Shown here: in pieces, positions 35,102 through 43,930 of the stretch | Layout of the letters: each line of letters begins with the position of its first letter | How positions within the stretch are numbered: the stretch's first letter is position 1 | Notes under the pieces: model-generated | The model's database searches: none | The model's input: only the letters and a program-made list of their open reading frames with translations | What the model was told of the DNA's origin: nothing | Program-made: the position numbers and the translations under genes | Assembly (NCBI RefSeq): GCF_000716605.1 | Contig: NZ_JNXE01000026.1 | Coordinates: forward strand, 1 to 64,000 | Reading direction: 5' to 3' | DNA: 64,000 nucleotides | Source: Streptomyces sp. NRRL F-525 | GTDB taxonomy: Bacteria > Actinomycetota > Actinomycetes > Streptomycetales > Streptomycetaceae

Positions 35102-35725
35102 ATGACCGCGCCCGTCGTCCACTCGCTGCGCGAACAGATCCGCGAGCACATCGTGGAGGGGATCGTGAGCGGACGCTGGAAGCCGGGCGAGCGGATCGTG
35201 GAGCGGCGGATCGCGACGGAGCTGGAGGTCAGCCAGACGCCGGTGCGGGAGGCATTGCGCGAGCTGGAGTCGCTGCGGCTGATCGAGTCCGCGCCGAACA
35301 AGGGCGTCCGGGTACGGAACCTGACGGCGGCCGACCTGGAGGAGAGCTACCCGGTGCGGGCCGGTCTGGAGGCCATCGCGGCGGAGCTGGCGGCGGAGAA
35401 GCTGGCCGAGGACTGCTCGGCGCTCGAACCGCACGTCGCCGCGCTGTACGAGGCCGACCGCGACGCGGACGGCACCGGCCAGGTCCGCCACACCGTCGGC
35501 TTCCACCGCGAACTGGTCCGCGCCGCCGGCAACTCCGTGCTGCTGCACACCTGGGAGGGCCTCGGCATCGAGGTCTTCACCGCCCTCTCCATCCGCTGGC
35601 TGGGCACGGTCCAGCAGTCGTACGCGGAGGAGCACGAGGAGTTGGTGGCCGCGTTCCGGCGCCGGGATCCGCGGATCGCGGAGCTGGTGAAGGCTCACGT
35701 TCTCGGCTGCGCCCCGCGTCCGTGA
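35102..35725 (+). CDS. GntR/FadR-family transcriptional regulator
   Basis: 207 residues. An N-terminal winged helix at about 6-72 (LREQIREHIVEGIVSGRWKP, then VSQTPVREALRELESLRLIE) is followed by an all-helical FCD ligand domain with candidate metal ligands Asp/His (HTVGFHRELV). AAGGAG lies 6 bases before the ATG. It is encoded just upstream of aceE, as PdhR is in Escherichia coli, and a perfect palindrome overlaps the aceE promoter. A role as pyruvate- or acyl-responsive regulator of aceE is therefore likely but inferred. GTCTAAACGTC upstream of its own start could be an autoregulatory site. Confidence 0.88.
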   Translation: MTAPVVHSLREQIREHIVEGIVSGRWKPGERIVERRIATELEVSQTPVREALRELESLRLIESAPNKGVRVRNLTAADLEESYPVRAGLEAIAAELAAEKLAEDCSALEPHVAALYEADRDADGTGQVRHTVGFHRELVRAAGNSVLLHTWEGLGIEVFTALSIRWLGTVQQSYAEEHEELVAAFRRRDPRIAELVKAHVLGCAPRP

Positions 35726-35856
35726 CGCAGCCGAGCGCAGCCATGCTCACCTGCGAAAACTCGTCAGAAACCGGCGAAAAACACGGCACCCGGTGCCCCC
35801 GCAAAAGGCACGCCGTGCCGACTTTCTCGTAATCAAGATATTTTGCCCGGGAACCT

Positions 35857-35886
35857 TTGATCGATCATCGATCAGGGAGTTACAGT
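35857..35886 (+). promoter_or_regulatory. aceE promoter with overlapping 17-base palindrome
   Basis: TTGATC (35857-35862) and TACAGT (35881-35886) are a good -35/-10 pair with an 18-base spacer. The perfect palindrome TGATCGATCATCGATCA (35858-35874, eight-base arms around one base) covers the -35 box and most of the spacer. A dimeric repressor bound here would block polymerase. The adjacent GntR protein is the obvious candidate. Confidence 0.65.
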
Positions 35887-36000
35887 CACCGACGGGCTCC
35901 CACCACAGGGCCCGCCGCCCTGTCCTGCCAAAGACCAAGGGCACCCCCGAAATCCCCTTGCCGATGAGGGAACCCCCCTTCGACCGAGGAAGGCGGCGTT

Positions 36001-38703
36001 ATGACCGACCCCTACGCCATCCAGCCGAGCGAGCTCGACCAGCTCCCGGACCGCGACCCCGAGGAGACCGCCGAATGGCAGGCCTCCCTGGACGCCGTCG
36101 CGAAGGCTGCCGGCCCGCACCGTGCCGCGTACCTGATGCGCCGCACGCTGGAGCGCGCGGAGGGCAACGGCGTCGCGCTGCCCAAGCTGCTTGAGACGGA
36201 CTACGTCAACACCATCCCGACCGCCGCCGAGCCGTCCGCGCCCGGCGACGAGGCGCTGGAGCGCCGGATCACCGCGTGGAACCGCTGGAACGCGGCGGCC
36301 ATGGTGACCCGCGGCGCGAAACACGGCGTCGGCGGCCACATCGCGACCTTCGCGTCCGCGGCCTGGCTGTACGAGACGGGCTTCAACCACTTCTTCAAGG
36401 GCAAGGAGGCGGACGGCTCCGGCGACCAGCTCTACATCCAGGGCCACGCCTCCCCCGGCATCTACGCCCGCGCCTTCCTCGACGGCCGCCTCACCGAGGC
36501 GCACCTCGACAACTTCCGCCAGGAGGCCGGCGGCAACGGCCTCCCGTCGTACCCGCACCCCCGCCGCCTGCCCTGGCTCTGGGAGTTCCCGACGGTGTCG
36601 ATGGGCCTCGGTCCGCTGTCGGCGATCTACCAGGCCCGCTTCAACCGGTACCTCACCGCGCGCGGCATCAAGGACGTCTCCGAGTCGCACGTCTGGGCGT
36701 TCCTCGGCGACGGCGAGATGGACGAGCCCGAGTCGACGGCCGCCCTCGCACTGGCATCGCGCGAGGGTCTGGACAACCTGACCTTCGTCATCAACTGCAA
36801 CCTCCAGCGCCTCGACGGCCCGGTCCGCGCGAACTTCAAGATCGTGCAGGAGCTGGAGGCCCAGTTCCGCGGCGCCGGCTGGAACGTCATCAAGTCGCTG
36901 TGGGGCAACGCCTGGGACGAGCTGTTCCAGCTCGACACCACGGGCGCGCTCGTACGCCGCCTGCGCGAGGTACCGGACGCCCAGGTGCAGACGTACCAGA
37001 CGCGTGGCGCCGCCTACATCCGCGAGGACTTCTTCGGCACGGACCCGGCGCTCGTCGAGCTCGCGAAGCTGCTCAGCGACGACAAGATCCTCGAGTGTTT
37101 CCACCTCTCGCGCGGTGGTCACGAGGCGAACAAGGTGTACGCCGCGTACAAGGCGGCCGTAGAGCACAAGGGCGGCCCGACGGTCATCCTCGCGCAGACG
37201 GTCAAGGGCCACACGCTCGGCGAGGGTTTCGCGTCGAAGAACGCCAACCACCAGATGAAGAAGCTCTCGACGGACGAGTTCAAGCAGATGCGTGACCTGC
37301 TCGAACTCCCCATCAAGGACAGCGACTTCATCGACGGGGTCGTGCCCTACGGCCACCCCGGCGCCGACTCCCCCGAGGTCCGTTACCTCCAGGAGCGGCG
37401 TGCGGCGCTCGGCGGACCGGCCCCGGCCCGTCGTACGCACGCGCTCGCTCCGCTGCCGTCCGCCGCCGACAAGACGTTCGCGTCCTTCGACAAGGGGTCC
37501 GGCAGCCAGAACGTCGCTACGACCATGGCGTTCGTCCGGCTGGTGAAGGACCTGGTCCGCGACAAGGAGACCGGCAAGCGCTGGGTGCCGATCGTCCCGG
37601 ACGAGGCGCGCACCTTCGGCATGGAGTCGCTGTTCCCGTCGCTCGGGATCTACTCCCCCAAGGGCCAGACGTACGAGCCCGTCGACCGCGACCAGCTCAT
37701 GTACTACAAGGAAGCCAAGAACGGCCAGATCCTCAACGAGGGGATCACCGAGGCCGGTTCGATGGCGGACTTCATCGCCGCGTCGACGTCGTACGCGACG
37801 CACGGCGAAGCGATGATCCCCTTCTACATCTTCTACTCGATGTTCGGCTGGCAGCGCACGGCCGACCAGATGTGGCAGCTCGGCGACCAGCTCGGCCGCG
37901 GGTTCCTGGTGGGTGCCACGGCGGGCCGTACGACGCTGACGGGCGAGGGCCTTCAGCACGCGGACGGTCACTCGCCCGTGATCGCGGCGACGAATCCGGC
38001 GGCGCTGTCGTACGACCCGGCGTTCGCGTACGAGGTCGCGGCGATCGTGCGCGATGGCCTCCGCCGGATGTACGGCGAGGCCGCCCCGGGTGAGGACTCG
38101 AACGTCTTCTACTACCTCACCGTCTACAACGAGCCGATCCCCCAGCCCGCCAAGCCGGCCGGACTCGGCATCGACGAGGGCATCGTCAAGGGCCTGTACC
38201 GCTTCAACACGGCGGAGTCGGCGGGCCTTTCGCCTGCTGCCAACGCGGCGCGGATCCAGCTTCTTGGCTCCGGTACGGCGATCCACTGGGCGTTGAAGGC
38301 GCAGCGGATGCTCTCCGAGGAGTGGGGTGTGGCGGCCGACGTGTGGTCGGCGACGTCCTGGACCGAGCTGCGGCGGGACGCGTTGGACGCGGATGCGGCG
38401 TTGTTGCGGGGCGAGGAGCGGGTGCCGTACGTGCGGCAGGCGCTGCAGGGGGCCGAGGGGCCGGTGCTCGCGGTCTCCGACTACATGCGTCAGGTTCCCG
38501 ACCAGATCGCGCAGTGGGTCGAGCAGGACTGGTCTTCGCTCGGCGCGGATGGCTTTGGTCTGTCGGATACGCGTGACGCGGCTCGGCGGTACTTCGGGGT
38601 CGACGCGGAGTCGATCGTCGTGGCGGCTCTTGCGCAGCTGGCGCGGCGTGGGGAAGTGAAGGCTACGGCGGTGAAGGAGGCGCGGGAGCGGTACGGCTTG
38701 TAG
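36001..38703 (+). CDS. aceE: Pyruvate dehydrogenase E1, homodimeric type
   Basis: Thiamine-diphosphate enzyme that decarboxylates pyruvate and acetylates the lipoyl group of E2. It is 900 residues, the usual length of the single-chain E1. The ThDP/Mg motif is [14 protein letters not shown] running to [11 protein letters not shown]; the catalytic histidines fit [10 protein letters not shown] and the [11 protein letters not shown] loop. GAGGAAGG lies 7 bases before ATG 36001. It is not in one operon with E2 and E3 (2.5-3 kb upstream, with a terminator and the GntR gene between), so the subunits can be regulated apart. Confidence 0.96.
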   Translation: MTDPYAIQPSELDQLPDRDPEETAEWQASLDAVAKAAGPHRAAYLMRRTLERAEGNGVALPKLLETDYVNTIPTAAEPSAPGDEALERRITAWNRWNAAAMVTRGAKHGVGGHIATFASAAWLYETGFNHFFKGKEADGSGDQLYIQGHASPGIYARAFLDGRLTEAHLDNFRQEAGGNGLPSYPHPRRLPWLWEFPTVSMGLGPLSAIYQARFNRYLTARGIKDVSESHVWAFLGDGEMDEPESTAALALASREGLDNLTFVINCNLQRLDGPVRANFKIVQELEAQFRGAGWNVIKSLWGNAWDELFQLDTTGALVRRLREVPDAQVQTYQTRGAAYIREDFFGTDPALVELAKLLSDDKILECFHLSRGGHEANKVYAAYKAAVEHKGGPTVILAQTVKGHTLGEGFASKNANHQMKKLSTDEFKQMRDLLELPIKDSDFIDGVVPYGHPGADSPEVRYLQERRAALGGPAPARRTHALAPLPSAADKTFASFDKGSGSQNVATTMAFVRLVKDLVRDKETGKRWVPIVPDEARTFGMESLFPSLGIYSPKGQTYEPVDRDQLMYYKEAKNGQILNEGITEAGSMADFIAASTSYATHGEAMIPFYIFYSMFGWQRTADQMWQLGDQLGRGFLVGATAGRTTLTGEGLQHADGHSPVIAATNPAALSYDPAFAYEVAAIVRDGLRRMYGEAAPGEDSNVFYYLTVYNEPIPQPAKPAGLGIDEGIVKGLYRFNTAESAGLSPAANAARIQLLGSGTAIHWALKAQRMLSEEWGVAADVWSATSWTELRRDALDADAALLRGEERVPYVRQALQGAEGPVLAVSDYMRQVPDQIAQWVEQDWSSLGADGFGLSDTRDAARRYFGVDAESIVVAALAQLARRGEVKATAVKEARERYGL

Positions 38704-38713
38704 GGCCTGTTTT

Positions 38714-39043
38714 TCGCCCCCGCCGCCCCTACCCGTCCCATCCCTGGGGGCTGCCGCCCCCAGACCCCCGCTTCGGCCTGAACGGCCTCGTCCTCAAACG
38801 CCGGACGGGCTGAGTGATGCGGACCGGTGCTCAGAAGCTCCGGTCGGCAAGAACTCGGCCCGTCCGGCGTTTTCGGCCTGTCCGCCACAAATCCAGCCCG
38901 TCCGCTGCAAATCCAGCCCCTCCGGCGTTTGAGGAGCGGGGGTCCGGGGGCTGGCCCCCGGAACGGGGTTCGGGGCGGAGCCCCGGCGGGGTCGAAGGGG
39001 CGGAGCCCCTGGAGGATGGGACGGGTAGGGGCGGCGGGGGCGA
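38714..39043. repeat. 330-base palindromic element with 30-base perfect terminal inverted repeats
   Basis: The left end 38714-38743 is the exact reverse complement of 39014-39043 (30 of 30). Inside, CTCAAACGCCGGACGGGCTG near 38792 is mirrored by CAGCCCCTCCGGCGTTTGAG near 38911, so the whole element is a nested imperfect palindrome. The left half carries the same unit as 10751-10824, and a right-end copy occurs at 43895-43928. It has no coding capacity, fills nearly all the 359-base gap between aceE and the WYL regulator, and looks like a MITE- or REP-type element. Confidence 0.85.
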
Positions 39044-39062
39044 GATCCCTCATCATGAAGGC

Positions 39063-40049
39063 ATGCGTGCTGCCCGTCTCATCAAAATGGTGCTGCTGCT
39101 TCAGGCCCGGGCCTCCATGACCGCCGCCGAACTGGCCGGCGAGCTGGAAGTCTCCGAGCGGACCATCACCCGGGACGCGCAGGCACTGTCGGAGGCGGGC
39201 GTCCCGGTGTACGCGGACCGGGGGCGGGCCGGCGGATACCGGCTCGTCGGCGGGTACCGGACCCGGTTGACCGGGCTGGGCCGTAGCGAGGCCGAGGCGC
39301 TGTTCCTGAGCGGAGTGCCGGGCGCGTTGCGCGAGATGGGGTTGGAGGATGCCGCGTCGGCCGCGCGGCTGAAGGTGTCCGCCGCGCTGATGCCCTCCCT
39401 GTCGGACGCCTCACGCACGGCGGCCCAGCGATTTCACCTCGACGCCCCCGGCTGGTTCACGGAGCCCAAGACACCCGAACTGCTCCCCGCCGTAGCGGAC
39501 GCGGTCTGGGACGACCGAAGGCTGCTCGCGCGGTACCGGCGCGGCGACTCCGACGTCGAACGCGAACTGGAGCCATACGGACTCGTCCTCAAGGCGGGGG
39601 TCTGGTACCTGTGCGCGCGGGTCGCCGGTCACGATCCCTCCCCCACCTACCGGGTGTACCGGATCGACCGGTTCACGGCGGTGGAGCCGGGCGCCGAGCG
39701 CTTCGTACGGGACGAGGAGTTCGACCTCCCGGCCTTCTGGGACGAGCGGGCGGAACAGTTCGCGCGGTCGATCCTGCGGGCCGAGGTGGTCGTACGACTG
39801 TCTGCGGACGGGGTGCGGAGGCTGCCGTACGCCGTCGATCGGGCCGCCGCGAGGGAAGCCTTGGAGGTCGCGGGCGCGCCGGACGACGACGGCTGGGTGA
39901 CCGTGACCCTCCCCGTGGAGTCGGAGGAGGTGGCCCACAGCCAGCTCGCGGGGCTCGGCCCGGACGTGGAGGTGCTGGCACCGGAGAGCCTGAGGGCACG
40001 GTTCACGAACGACGCGCTACGGCTGGCCACTCTGTACCGGCGCCCATAA
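39063..40049 (+). CDS. WYL-domain transcriptional regulator (YafY-like)
   Basis: 328 residues. An N-terminal HTH_11 domain (MTAAELAGELEVSERTITRD) is followed by a WYL domain at about 150-230 (LEPYGLVLKAGVWYLCARV, then TYRVYRIDRF) and a WCX C-terminal extension. WYL proteins bind nucleic acid or small ligands and control DNA-damage or metabolic genes; the target is unknown. ATG 39063 has GAAGG too close to be ideal; CATCAT six bases upstream could be a leaderless -10 box. It lies immediately after the palindromic element. Confidence 0.88.
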   Translation: MRAARLIKMVLLLQARASMTAAELAGELEVSERTITRDAQALSEAGVPVYADRGRAGGYRLVGGYRTRLTGLGRSEAEALFLSGVPGALREMGLEDAASAARLKVSAALMPSLSDASRTAAQRFHLDAPGWFTEPKTPELLPAVADAVWDDRRLLARYRRGDSDVERELEPYGLVLKAGVWYLCARVAGHDPSPTYRVYRIDRFTAVEPGAERFVRDEEFDLPAFWDERAEQFARSILRAEVVVRLSADGVRRLPYAVDRAAAREALEVAGAPDDDGWVTVTLPVESEEVAHSQLAGLGPDVEVLAPESLRARFTNDALRLATLYRRP

Positions 40050-40124
40050 CGATCTGCCCCGCTCCAGGTGACAATCCGCTGCACTCCACGTGCGCGCACC
40101 CCCTCCAGGCCCGATGCTTGACCC

Positions 40125-40649
40125 GTGATGGACGAGACGGAGTTCTGGGAGTTGGTGGACGGCACCCGCGAGGCCGCCGAGGGCGACCCCGAGGAGCAGG
40201 CCGACCTGCTCGTCGACCGGCTTCTGCTGCTGGACCCGGAGCTGGTTCTGGACTTCGCCCGGCATTTCGAGGCCCGTTTCAACCGCGCGTACACCTGGGA
40301 TCTGTGGGGCGCCGCGTGGGTGCTGCTGGACGGCGCGAGCGACGACGCGTTCGACTTCTTCCGGTGCTGGCTGATCGGTCAGGGCCGTGAGGTGTACGAG
40401 GGTGCCGTGCACGATCCCGACTCGCTGGCCGACCTCATCGACGACTTCGACGAGGAGATCGACGGCGACGGGGAGGAACTGGGGTACGCGGCGGACGAGG
40501 CGTACGAACAGCTCACCGGTGCCGTCGCCCCCGACCTGGGGATTCCACCGGCGCCCGCCGAGCCGCTCGGCGCTCCGCTCAACCTGGAGAACGAGGCCGT
40601 GCTCGCGGAACGTTTCCCGAAACTGCGGGAGAGGTTCCGGCAGGAGTGA
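40125..40649 (+). CDS. DUF4240 domain protein
   Basis: About 174 residues, strongly acidic. It opens with the DUF4240 hallmark EFWELVDGTREAAEGD and has the conserved AYTWDLWGAAWVL and FRCWLIGQGREVYEGAV helices. Function of the domain is unknown, though relatives sit near DNA-processing or toxin genes. Start is GTG 40125 or the adjacent ATG 40128; GATGCT lies six bases before the GTG and there is no ribosome site. Confidence 0.82.
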   Translation: MMDETEFWELVDGTREAAEGDPEEQADLLVDRLLLLDPELVLDFARHFEARFNRAYTWDLWGAAWVLLDGASDDAFDFFRCWLIGQGREVYEGAVHDPDSLADLIDDFDEEIDGDGEELGYAADEAYEQLTGAVAPDLGIPPAPAEPLGAPLNLENEAVLAERFPKLRERFRQE

Positions 40650-40738
40650 GAGGGGTACGGCGATGGGTGCCCGCCCCGCGACCGAGTCGTCGGGCGCGAA
40701 CGACCGGATCCCGAATCCCGAATCCCAGTGAGGTCACC

Positions 40739-41266
40739 GTGGCTCGCATACCGTACCCGGAGCATTCCGCCGCAGCCGTGGACGCGCTTCCCACCCCGTT
40801 GAACGCGTTCCGCATGCTCTCGCACGCCCCGGATCTGACGGGTCCGGCGATCGACCTGGGCATGGGCGTGCTCGGGTCGTCGATACCGGTGCGGCTGCGC
40901 GAACTGGTGGTGATGTCGGTGGCGGCGCGCACGGACTGCGCCTACGGGCTCGTCCAGCACCGCCCGATCGTGCTCCACGCGGGGGTCACCGTCGACCAGT
41001 TGGCGGCGGTCGTCGAACTCCGGCCCGAGGAGGGCGAGTTCGACGAGGTCGAGTCGGCGCTGCTGACGGCGACGGAGGAGCTGATGACCCGACACACGCT
41101 CACGGAGGCCACGTTGGGCACACTCCGCAAGCACCTGACCGACCGTCAGGTGGTCGAACTGATCACGACGGTCGGCTACTACACGATGCTGGCCGGTGTC
41201 CTGAACGGGCTGGGCGTGGACATCGATCCGGTGGGCGAGAAGTACCTGGGCATGGGCCGGGGTTAG
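40739..41266 (+). CDS. Carboxymuconolactone decarboxylase / AhpD-like family protein
   Basis: 175 residues, all-helical CMD fold. The active-site helix reads RTDCAYGLVQHRPI: one cysteine and the downstream histidine are kept, but the second cysteine of the AhpD CxxC pair is glycine. Peroxidase activity by a disulfide is therefore unlikely. GTG 40739 follows TGAGGT by a short spacer. Substrate unknown. Confidence 0.85.
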   Translation: MARIPYPEHSAAAVDALPTPLNAFRMLSHAPDLTGPAIDLGMGVLGSSIPVRLRELVVMSVAARTDCAYGLVQHRPIVLHAGVTVDQLAAVVELRPEEGEFDEVESALLTATEELMTRHTLTEATLGTLRKHLTDRQVVELITTVGYYTMLAGVLNGLGVDIDPVGEKYLGMGRG

Positions 41267-41425
41267 GGCCTGTCCCGCTTCCTCTGATTCCTCCGCTTTC
41301 CCGTAACGACGGGGCGACCCACGTGTCACAGCGGTGTCCTGATGCCACTGAGGTCAGAACAACTGCCGGGCCGCGGGCCTCAAATGGAGCGACAACGCCC
41401 GCTCGGTCAACCCCTCGGAGGGGTC

Positions 41426-41905
41426 ATGTTCCCTGTCGTTCGCCCGCGTTCGATGGTTCTGCTCGGTGCCGCCCTCATCGTCGTACTGATCGGTGCGGCG
41501 GTCGGCACCATGCTCCTGGTCGGAGAACAGGCCGAGGGCAAGGAGCTCAACGACCCGGACCCGAAGGCCGTCAGTACGGTCGCCGTCTGCTCGGACGTGA
41601 AGGTCCACGCGTGGGTCACGATGAACGTCGGGACGGTCGCCAAGCCCGACGACAAGTTCGTCGACTACGACGTCGACGCCACCCGGCACGACCACGACCC
41701 CTTCGAACTCACCCTGGCCAAGGGCTGCAACAGCGCCGCCGGAGCCTTCGACTCCCGCATGCAGTTCAAGGCCCCCGGCCTGAACAAGGGCCGCCCGCTC
41801 TATGTGACCGCGCCGGCCGACCGCCGACACGTCCTGGTCCTCCGCCTCACCCAGCACGCGGACGGCACGGTCACCAGCACACAGCAACTGGTCGCCGCCC
41901 GCTGA
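41426..41905 (+). CDS. Membrane-anchored or secreted protein, unknown function
   Basis: 159 residues from ATG 41426. One N-terminal hydrophobic helix (MVLLGAALIVVLIGAAVGTM) is followed by an exported domain of ~125 residues with two cysteines (VCSDVKV and KGCNSAA) that could form a disulfide; the body is beta-strand-like. GGAGGGG precedes the ATG with a short spacer; ATG 41342 would add 28 basic residues. No family recognised. Confidence 0.72.
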   Translation: MFPVVRPRSMVLLGAALIVVLIGAAVGTMLLVGEQAEGKELNDPDPKAVSTVAVCSDVKVHAWVTMNVGTVAKPDDKFVDYDVDATRHDHDPFELTLAKGCNSAAGAFDSRMQFKAPGLNKGRPLYVTAPADRRHVLVLRLTQHADGTVTSTQQLVAAR

Positions 41906-41918
41906 CGACCACGGCTGC

Positions 41919-42149
41919 CTACGCGGCCGTCCGGCGGCGGGTCGAGTCCGTCGAGATGTAGGCCTGCGTCTGGTCGGCGCGTACCGCGTGGTGCATCGGG
42001 GCCGCGTTGGCCTGGTCGAGCGCGGAGGCCGTGACGGCGGCCGGGCCGAGGATCACGGTCGCGACCGCGCAGACGACCGCCCAGGGTCCGCGGGCGGACT
42101 TGGCCCAACCGGCCGACTTCTCCGTGGTGTTGGTGTGACTGCTGTTCAT
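41919..42149 (-). CDS. Small secreted hypothetical protein
   Basis: 76 residues with a hydrophobic export signal (PWAVVCAVATVILGPAAV) and a probable cleavage after ANA, leaving a mature peptide of only ~25 residues, Arg/Thr-rich. GGAGGTG lies about 6 bases before ATG 42149. Convergent with the preceding gene with 13 bases between stops. Function unknown; the mature part is so small that the hydrophobic helix may itself be the product. Confidence 0.6.
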   Translation of the reverse strand: MNSSHTNTTEKSAGWAKSARGPWAVVCAVATVILGPAAVTASALDQANAAPMHHAVRADQTQAYISTDSTRRRTAA

Positions 42150-42280
42150 TTTCCCCACCTCCAGTCAGTGCGTGTGCATGACGATAGGGAGGTTGTTTCG
42201 GTGGACCCGGTGAGTTGCCTGCGAGAAACCTGTGAGCGCAACCCCCCTTGCCGGACCCCTCCAGAGGGGACCCTCCCTGC

Positions 42281-42317
42281 GAAAGTGTGACAGTTCGGCG
42301 CAGAGTGTCACACTTCC
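42281..42317. repeat. Palindromic AAGTGTGACA element, relative of 20819-20860
   Basis: AAGTGTGACA (42283-42292) and TGTCACACTT (42306-42315) form a perfect 10-base inverted repeat with a 13-base spacer. The sequence before it (GGGGACCCT) and after the left arm (GTT) also match the element at 20819. Confidence 0.65.
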
Positions 42318-42380
42318 GTGGGGCACCCCTTGGGGGGTGGGCCGTCCACTCGCCCAGCCCTCCCGGAAGGCGGGGTTCGG

Positions 42381-42527
42381 GTGGCCGTCGCCGACCGTTC
42401 GCCCGAACTGCCCGTCTGGTACACCGAACCCGACTGGGATACGGAGAGCGGACGGGGCATCTTCCTGCCCAGACAGGGCCGACGCGGCAAGCAGGTGTGG
42501 GCGGAGTTCACAGCCGTGAAGTCTTGA
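42381..42527 (+). CDS. Possible small protein or gene remnant
   Basis: A 48-codon frame from GTG 42381 (VAVADRSPELPVWYTEPDWD onward) with codon third-position GC and residue choice that look protein-like. There is no ribosome site, and the codon may not be the true start. It begins shortly after the palindromic element. It may be the tail of a decayed gene. Confidence 0.35.
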   Translation: MAVADRSPELPVWYTEPDWDTESGRGIFLPRQGRRGKQVWAEFTAVKS

Positions 42528-42582
42528 CCCGCCCGGTGAGCCCCGGCTTACGGTGGCCGCCGCCGAACAGGAGCGCGCGCCC

Positions 42583-43713
42583 ATGACCAGCCCGTACGTG
42601 AAGGGGATCACCCGCGAGGAACACCTCGGCCATCTCCAGCTGCACCCGGACGCGAGCCACCTCCAGATCCCCGAGTGGGCCGACGTGAAGCCCGACTGGA
42701 CGGCGGAGAGCGTCGGTTGGTTCGAGGGGGAGGCGCTGGTCGCCGTAGCGCTCGTGCTGTACCGGGCGTTTCCCGGCACCGGCCGGTGCCTCGCCTACCT
42801 CCCCGACGGCCCGGCGATCGACTGGCACAGCCAGCGTCCGGAACGGTACCTGGACCCCCTGATCGCACATCTGGAGGAGGAGGGCGCGTTCTCGGTCCGC
42901 ATAGGCCCACCGCTCGTGGTCCGGCGCTGGGACGCGGCCACCGTAGCGGCGGGCGTCGCCGACCCCTCCGTACGACATCTGCGAGATCTCCCCACGGACG
43001 GCATCGACGGCTACGCACTGGACGCGGCGGAACGGCTCAGGCGGCTCGGATGGCGCCGGTGCAAGGAGGAGGACGAGAGCGGCTTCGGCCTCGGCCAGCC
43101 GCGCTACGGCTGCCAGATCCCCCTGACCGGGCGGTCGGTGAACGAACTGCGCGCCGCGCTCTCCCCCCACTGGCTGCAGTCGCTGCAGACGGCGGAAGCC
43201 GGCGGCGTCGGGGTCTTCTGGGGGTCGGCGGACGACCTGCCCGCGTTCCACCGCCTGTACCGCGCCACGGCGGAACGCGACGGCTTCAAGCCCCGCCCCC
43301 TGGACTACTTCCGCCGCATGTGGCAGGCGCTGAACGCCGAGGAATCCGACCGCATACGCATCTACCTCGCCGAGTACGACGACGAGGTCCTCTCCTCCGC
43401 CCTGATGATCAGCACCGGCCCCCGCGCCTGGCACTCCTACCCCGCGTCCGCCCGCCGAGGCCGCGAACTCCGCCCCAGCAGCCTCCTGTTGTGGCGCATG
43501 CTCTGCGAGGCCCTCGACTCCGGCGCGGACACCTACGACCTCCGCTCCATCACCCCGTCCCTGATAGCCGACGACCGCCTCGTCGGCCGCCTCCTCTTCA
43601 AAACCGGCGCAGGCGGCCAAGCGGTGGAATACCTCGGCGAATGGGAACGCCCAGTGGGAAGCCAGGGGAGGGTCCTGCAACGGGCGTTGAGCATCTATCT
43701 CGGCCGCAGGTAG
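42583..43713 (+). CDS. FemAB-like aminoacyltransferase (peptidoglycan bridge family)
   Basis: 376 residues with two tandem GNAT-like halves, as in FemX/MurM enzymes that add amino acids from aminoacyl-tRNA to lipid II. The family marks SHLQIPEWADVK, GFGLGQPRYGCQIPL with the preceding coiled region, and the C-terminal LLLWRMLCEALDSGADTYDLRSI are visible. Streptomyces peptidoglycan carries a glycine bridge, so glycyl transfer is plausible; this may be the main FemX or a paralogue. ATG 42583 has AGGAG 9 bases upstream. The PGRP amidase gene just downstream and convergent also acts on peptidoglycan. Confidence 0.82.
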   Translation: MTSPYVKGITREEHLGHLQLHPDASHLQIPEWADVKPDWTAESVGWFEGEALVAVALVLYRAFPGTGRCLAYLPDGPAIDWHSQRPERYLDPLIAHLEEEGAFSVRIGPPLVVRRWDAATVAAGVADPSVRHLRDLPTDGIDGYALDAAERLRRLGWRRCKEEDESGFGLGQPRYGCQIPLTGRSVNELRAALSPHWLQSLQTAEAGGVGVFWGSADDLPAFHRLYRATAERDGFKPRPLDYFRRMWQALNAEESDRIRIYLAEYDDEVLSSALMISTGPRAWHSYPASARRGRELRPSSLLLWRMLCEALDSGADTYDLRSITPSLIADDRLVGRLLFKTGAGGQAVEYLGEWERPVGSQGRVLQRALSIYLGRR

Positions 43714-43717
43714 ACCC

Positions 43718-43928
43718 CCTAGGGGCGCGGGGCTGTGTCGATTTGCGGCTCCGCCGCGTGGGCGCGCCCAGCCCCCACAAACCCGCACCCAACACCCAAC
43801 GGAACGGACCTCAGGGGCGCGGGGAACTGCGCGACCAGCACCCACCGGGCCGGCACCCGACATCCGACCGAGCGGGGGGTCCGGGGGCGCAGCCCCCGGG
43901 GATGGGACGGGTAGGGGCGGCAGGGGCG
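43718..43928. repeat. Cluster of three intergenic GC repeats
   Basis: Three units fill the 217-base gap between the FemAB-like gene and the convergent amidase gene. They are a full copy (43718-43790, GCGCGGGGCTGTGTCGATTT start), a half copy (43812-43850, GGGGCGCGGGGAACTGCGCG), and the GC-rich end unit (43870-43928) that matches the right end of the 38714-39043 element. Confidence 0.75.
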
Positions 43929-43930
43929 AT

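Noticed and set aside
42232..42586. Overlapping short plus-strand frames between 42232 and 42586 other than the one listed
   Set aside because: They run through the palindromic element and are Pro/Arg-rich frame shadows.
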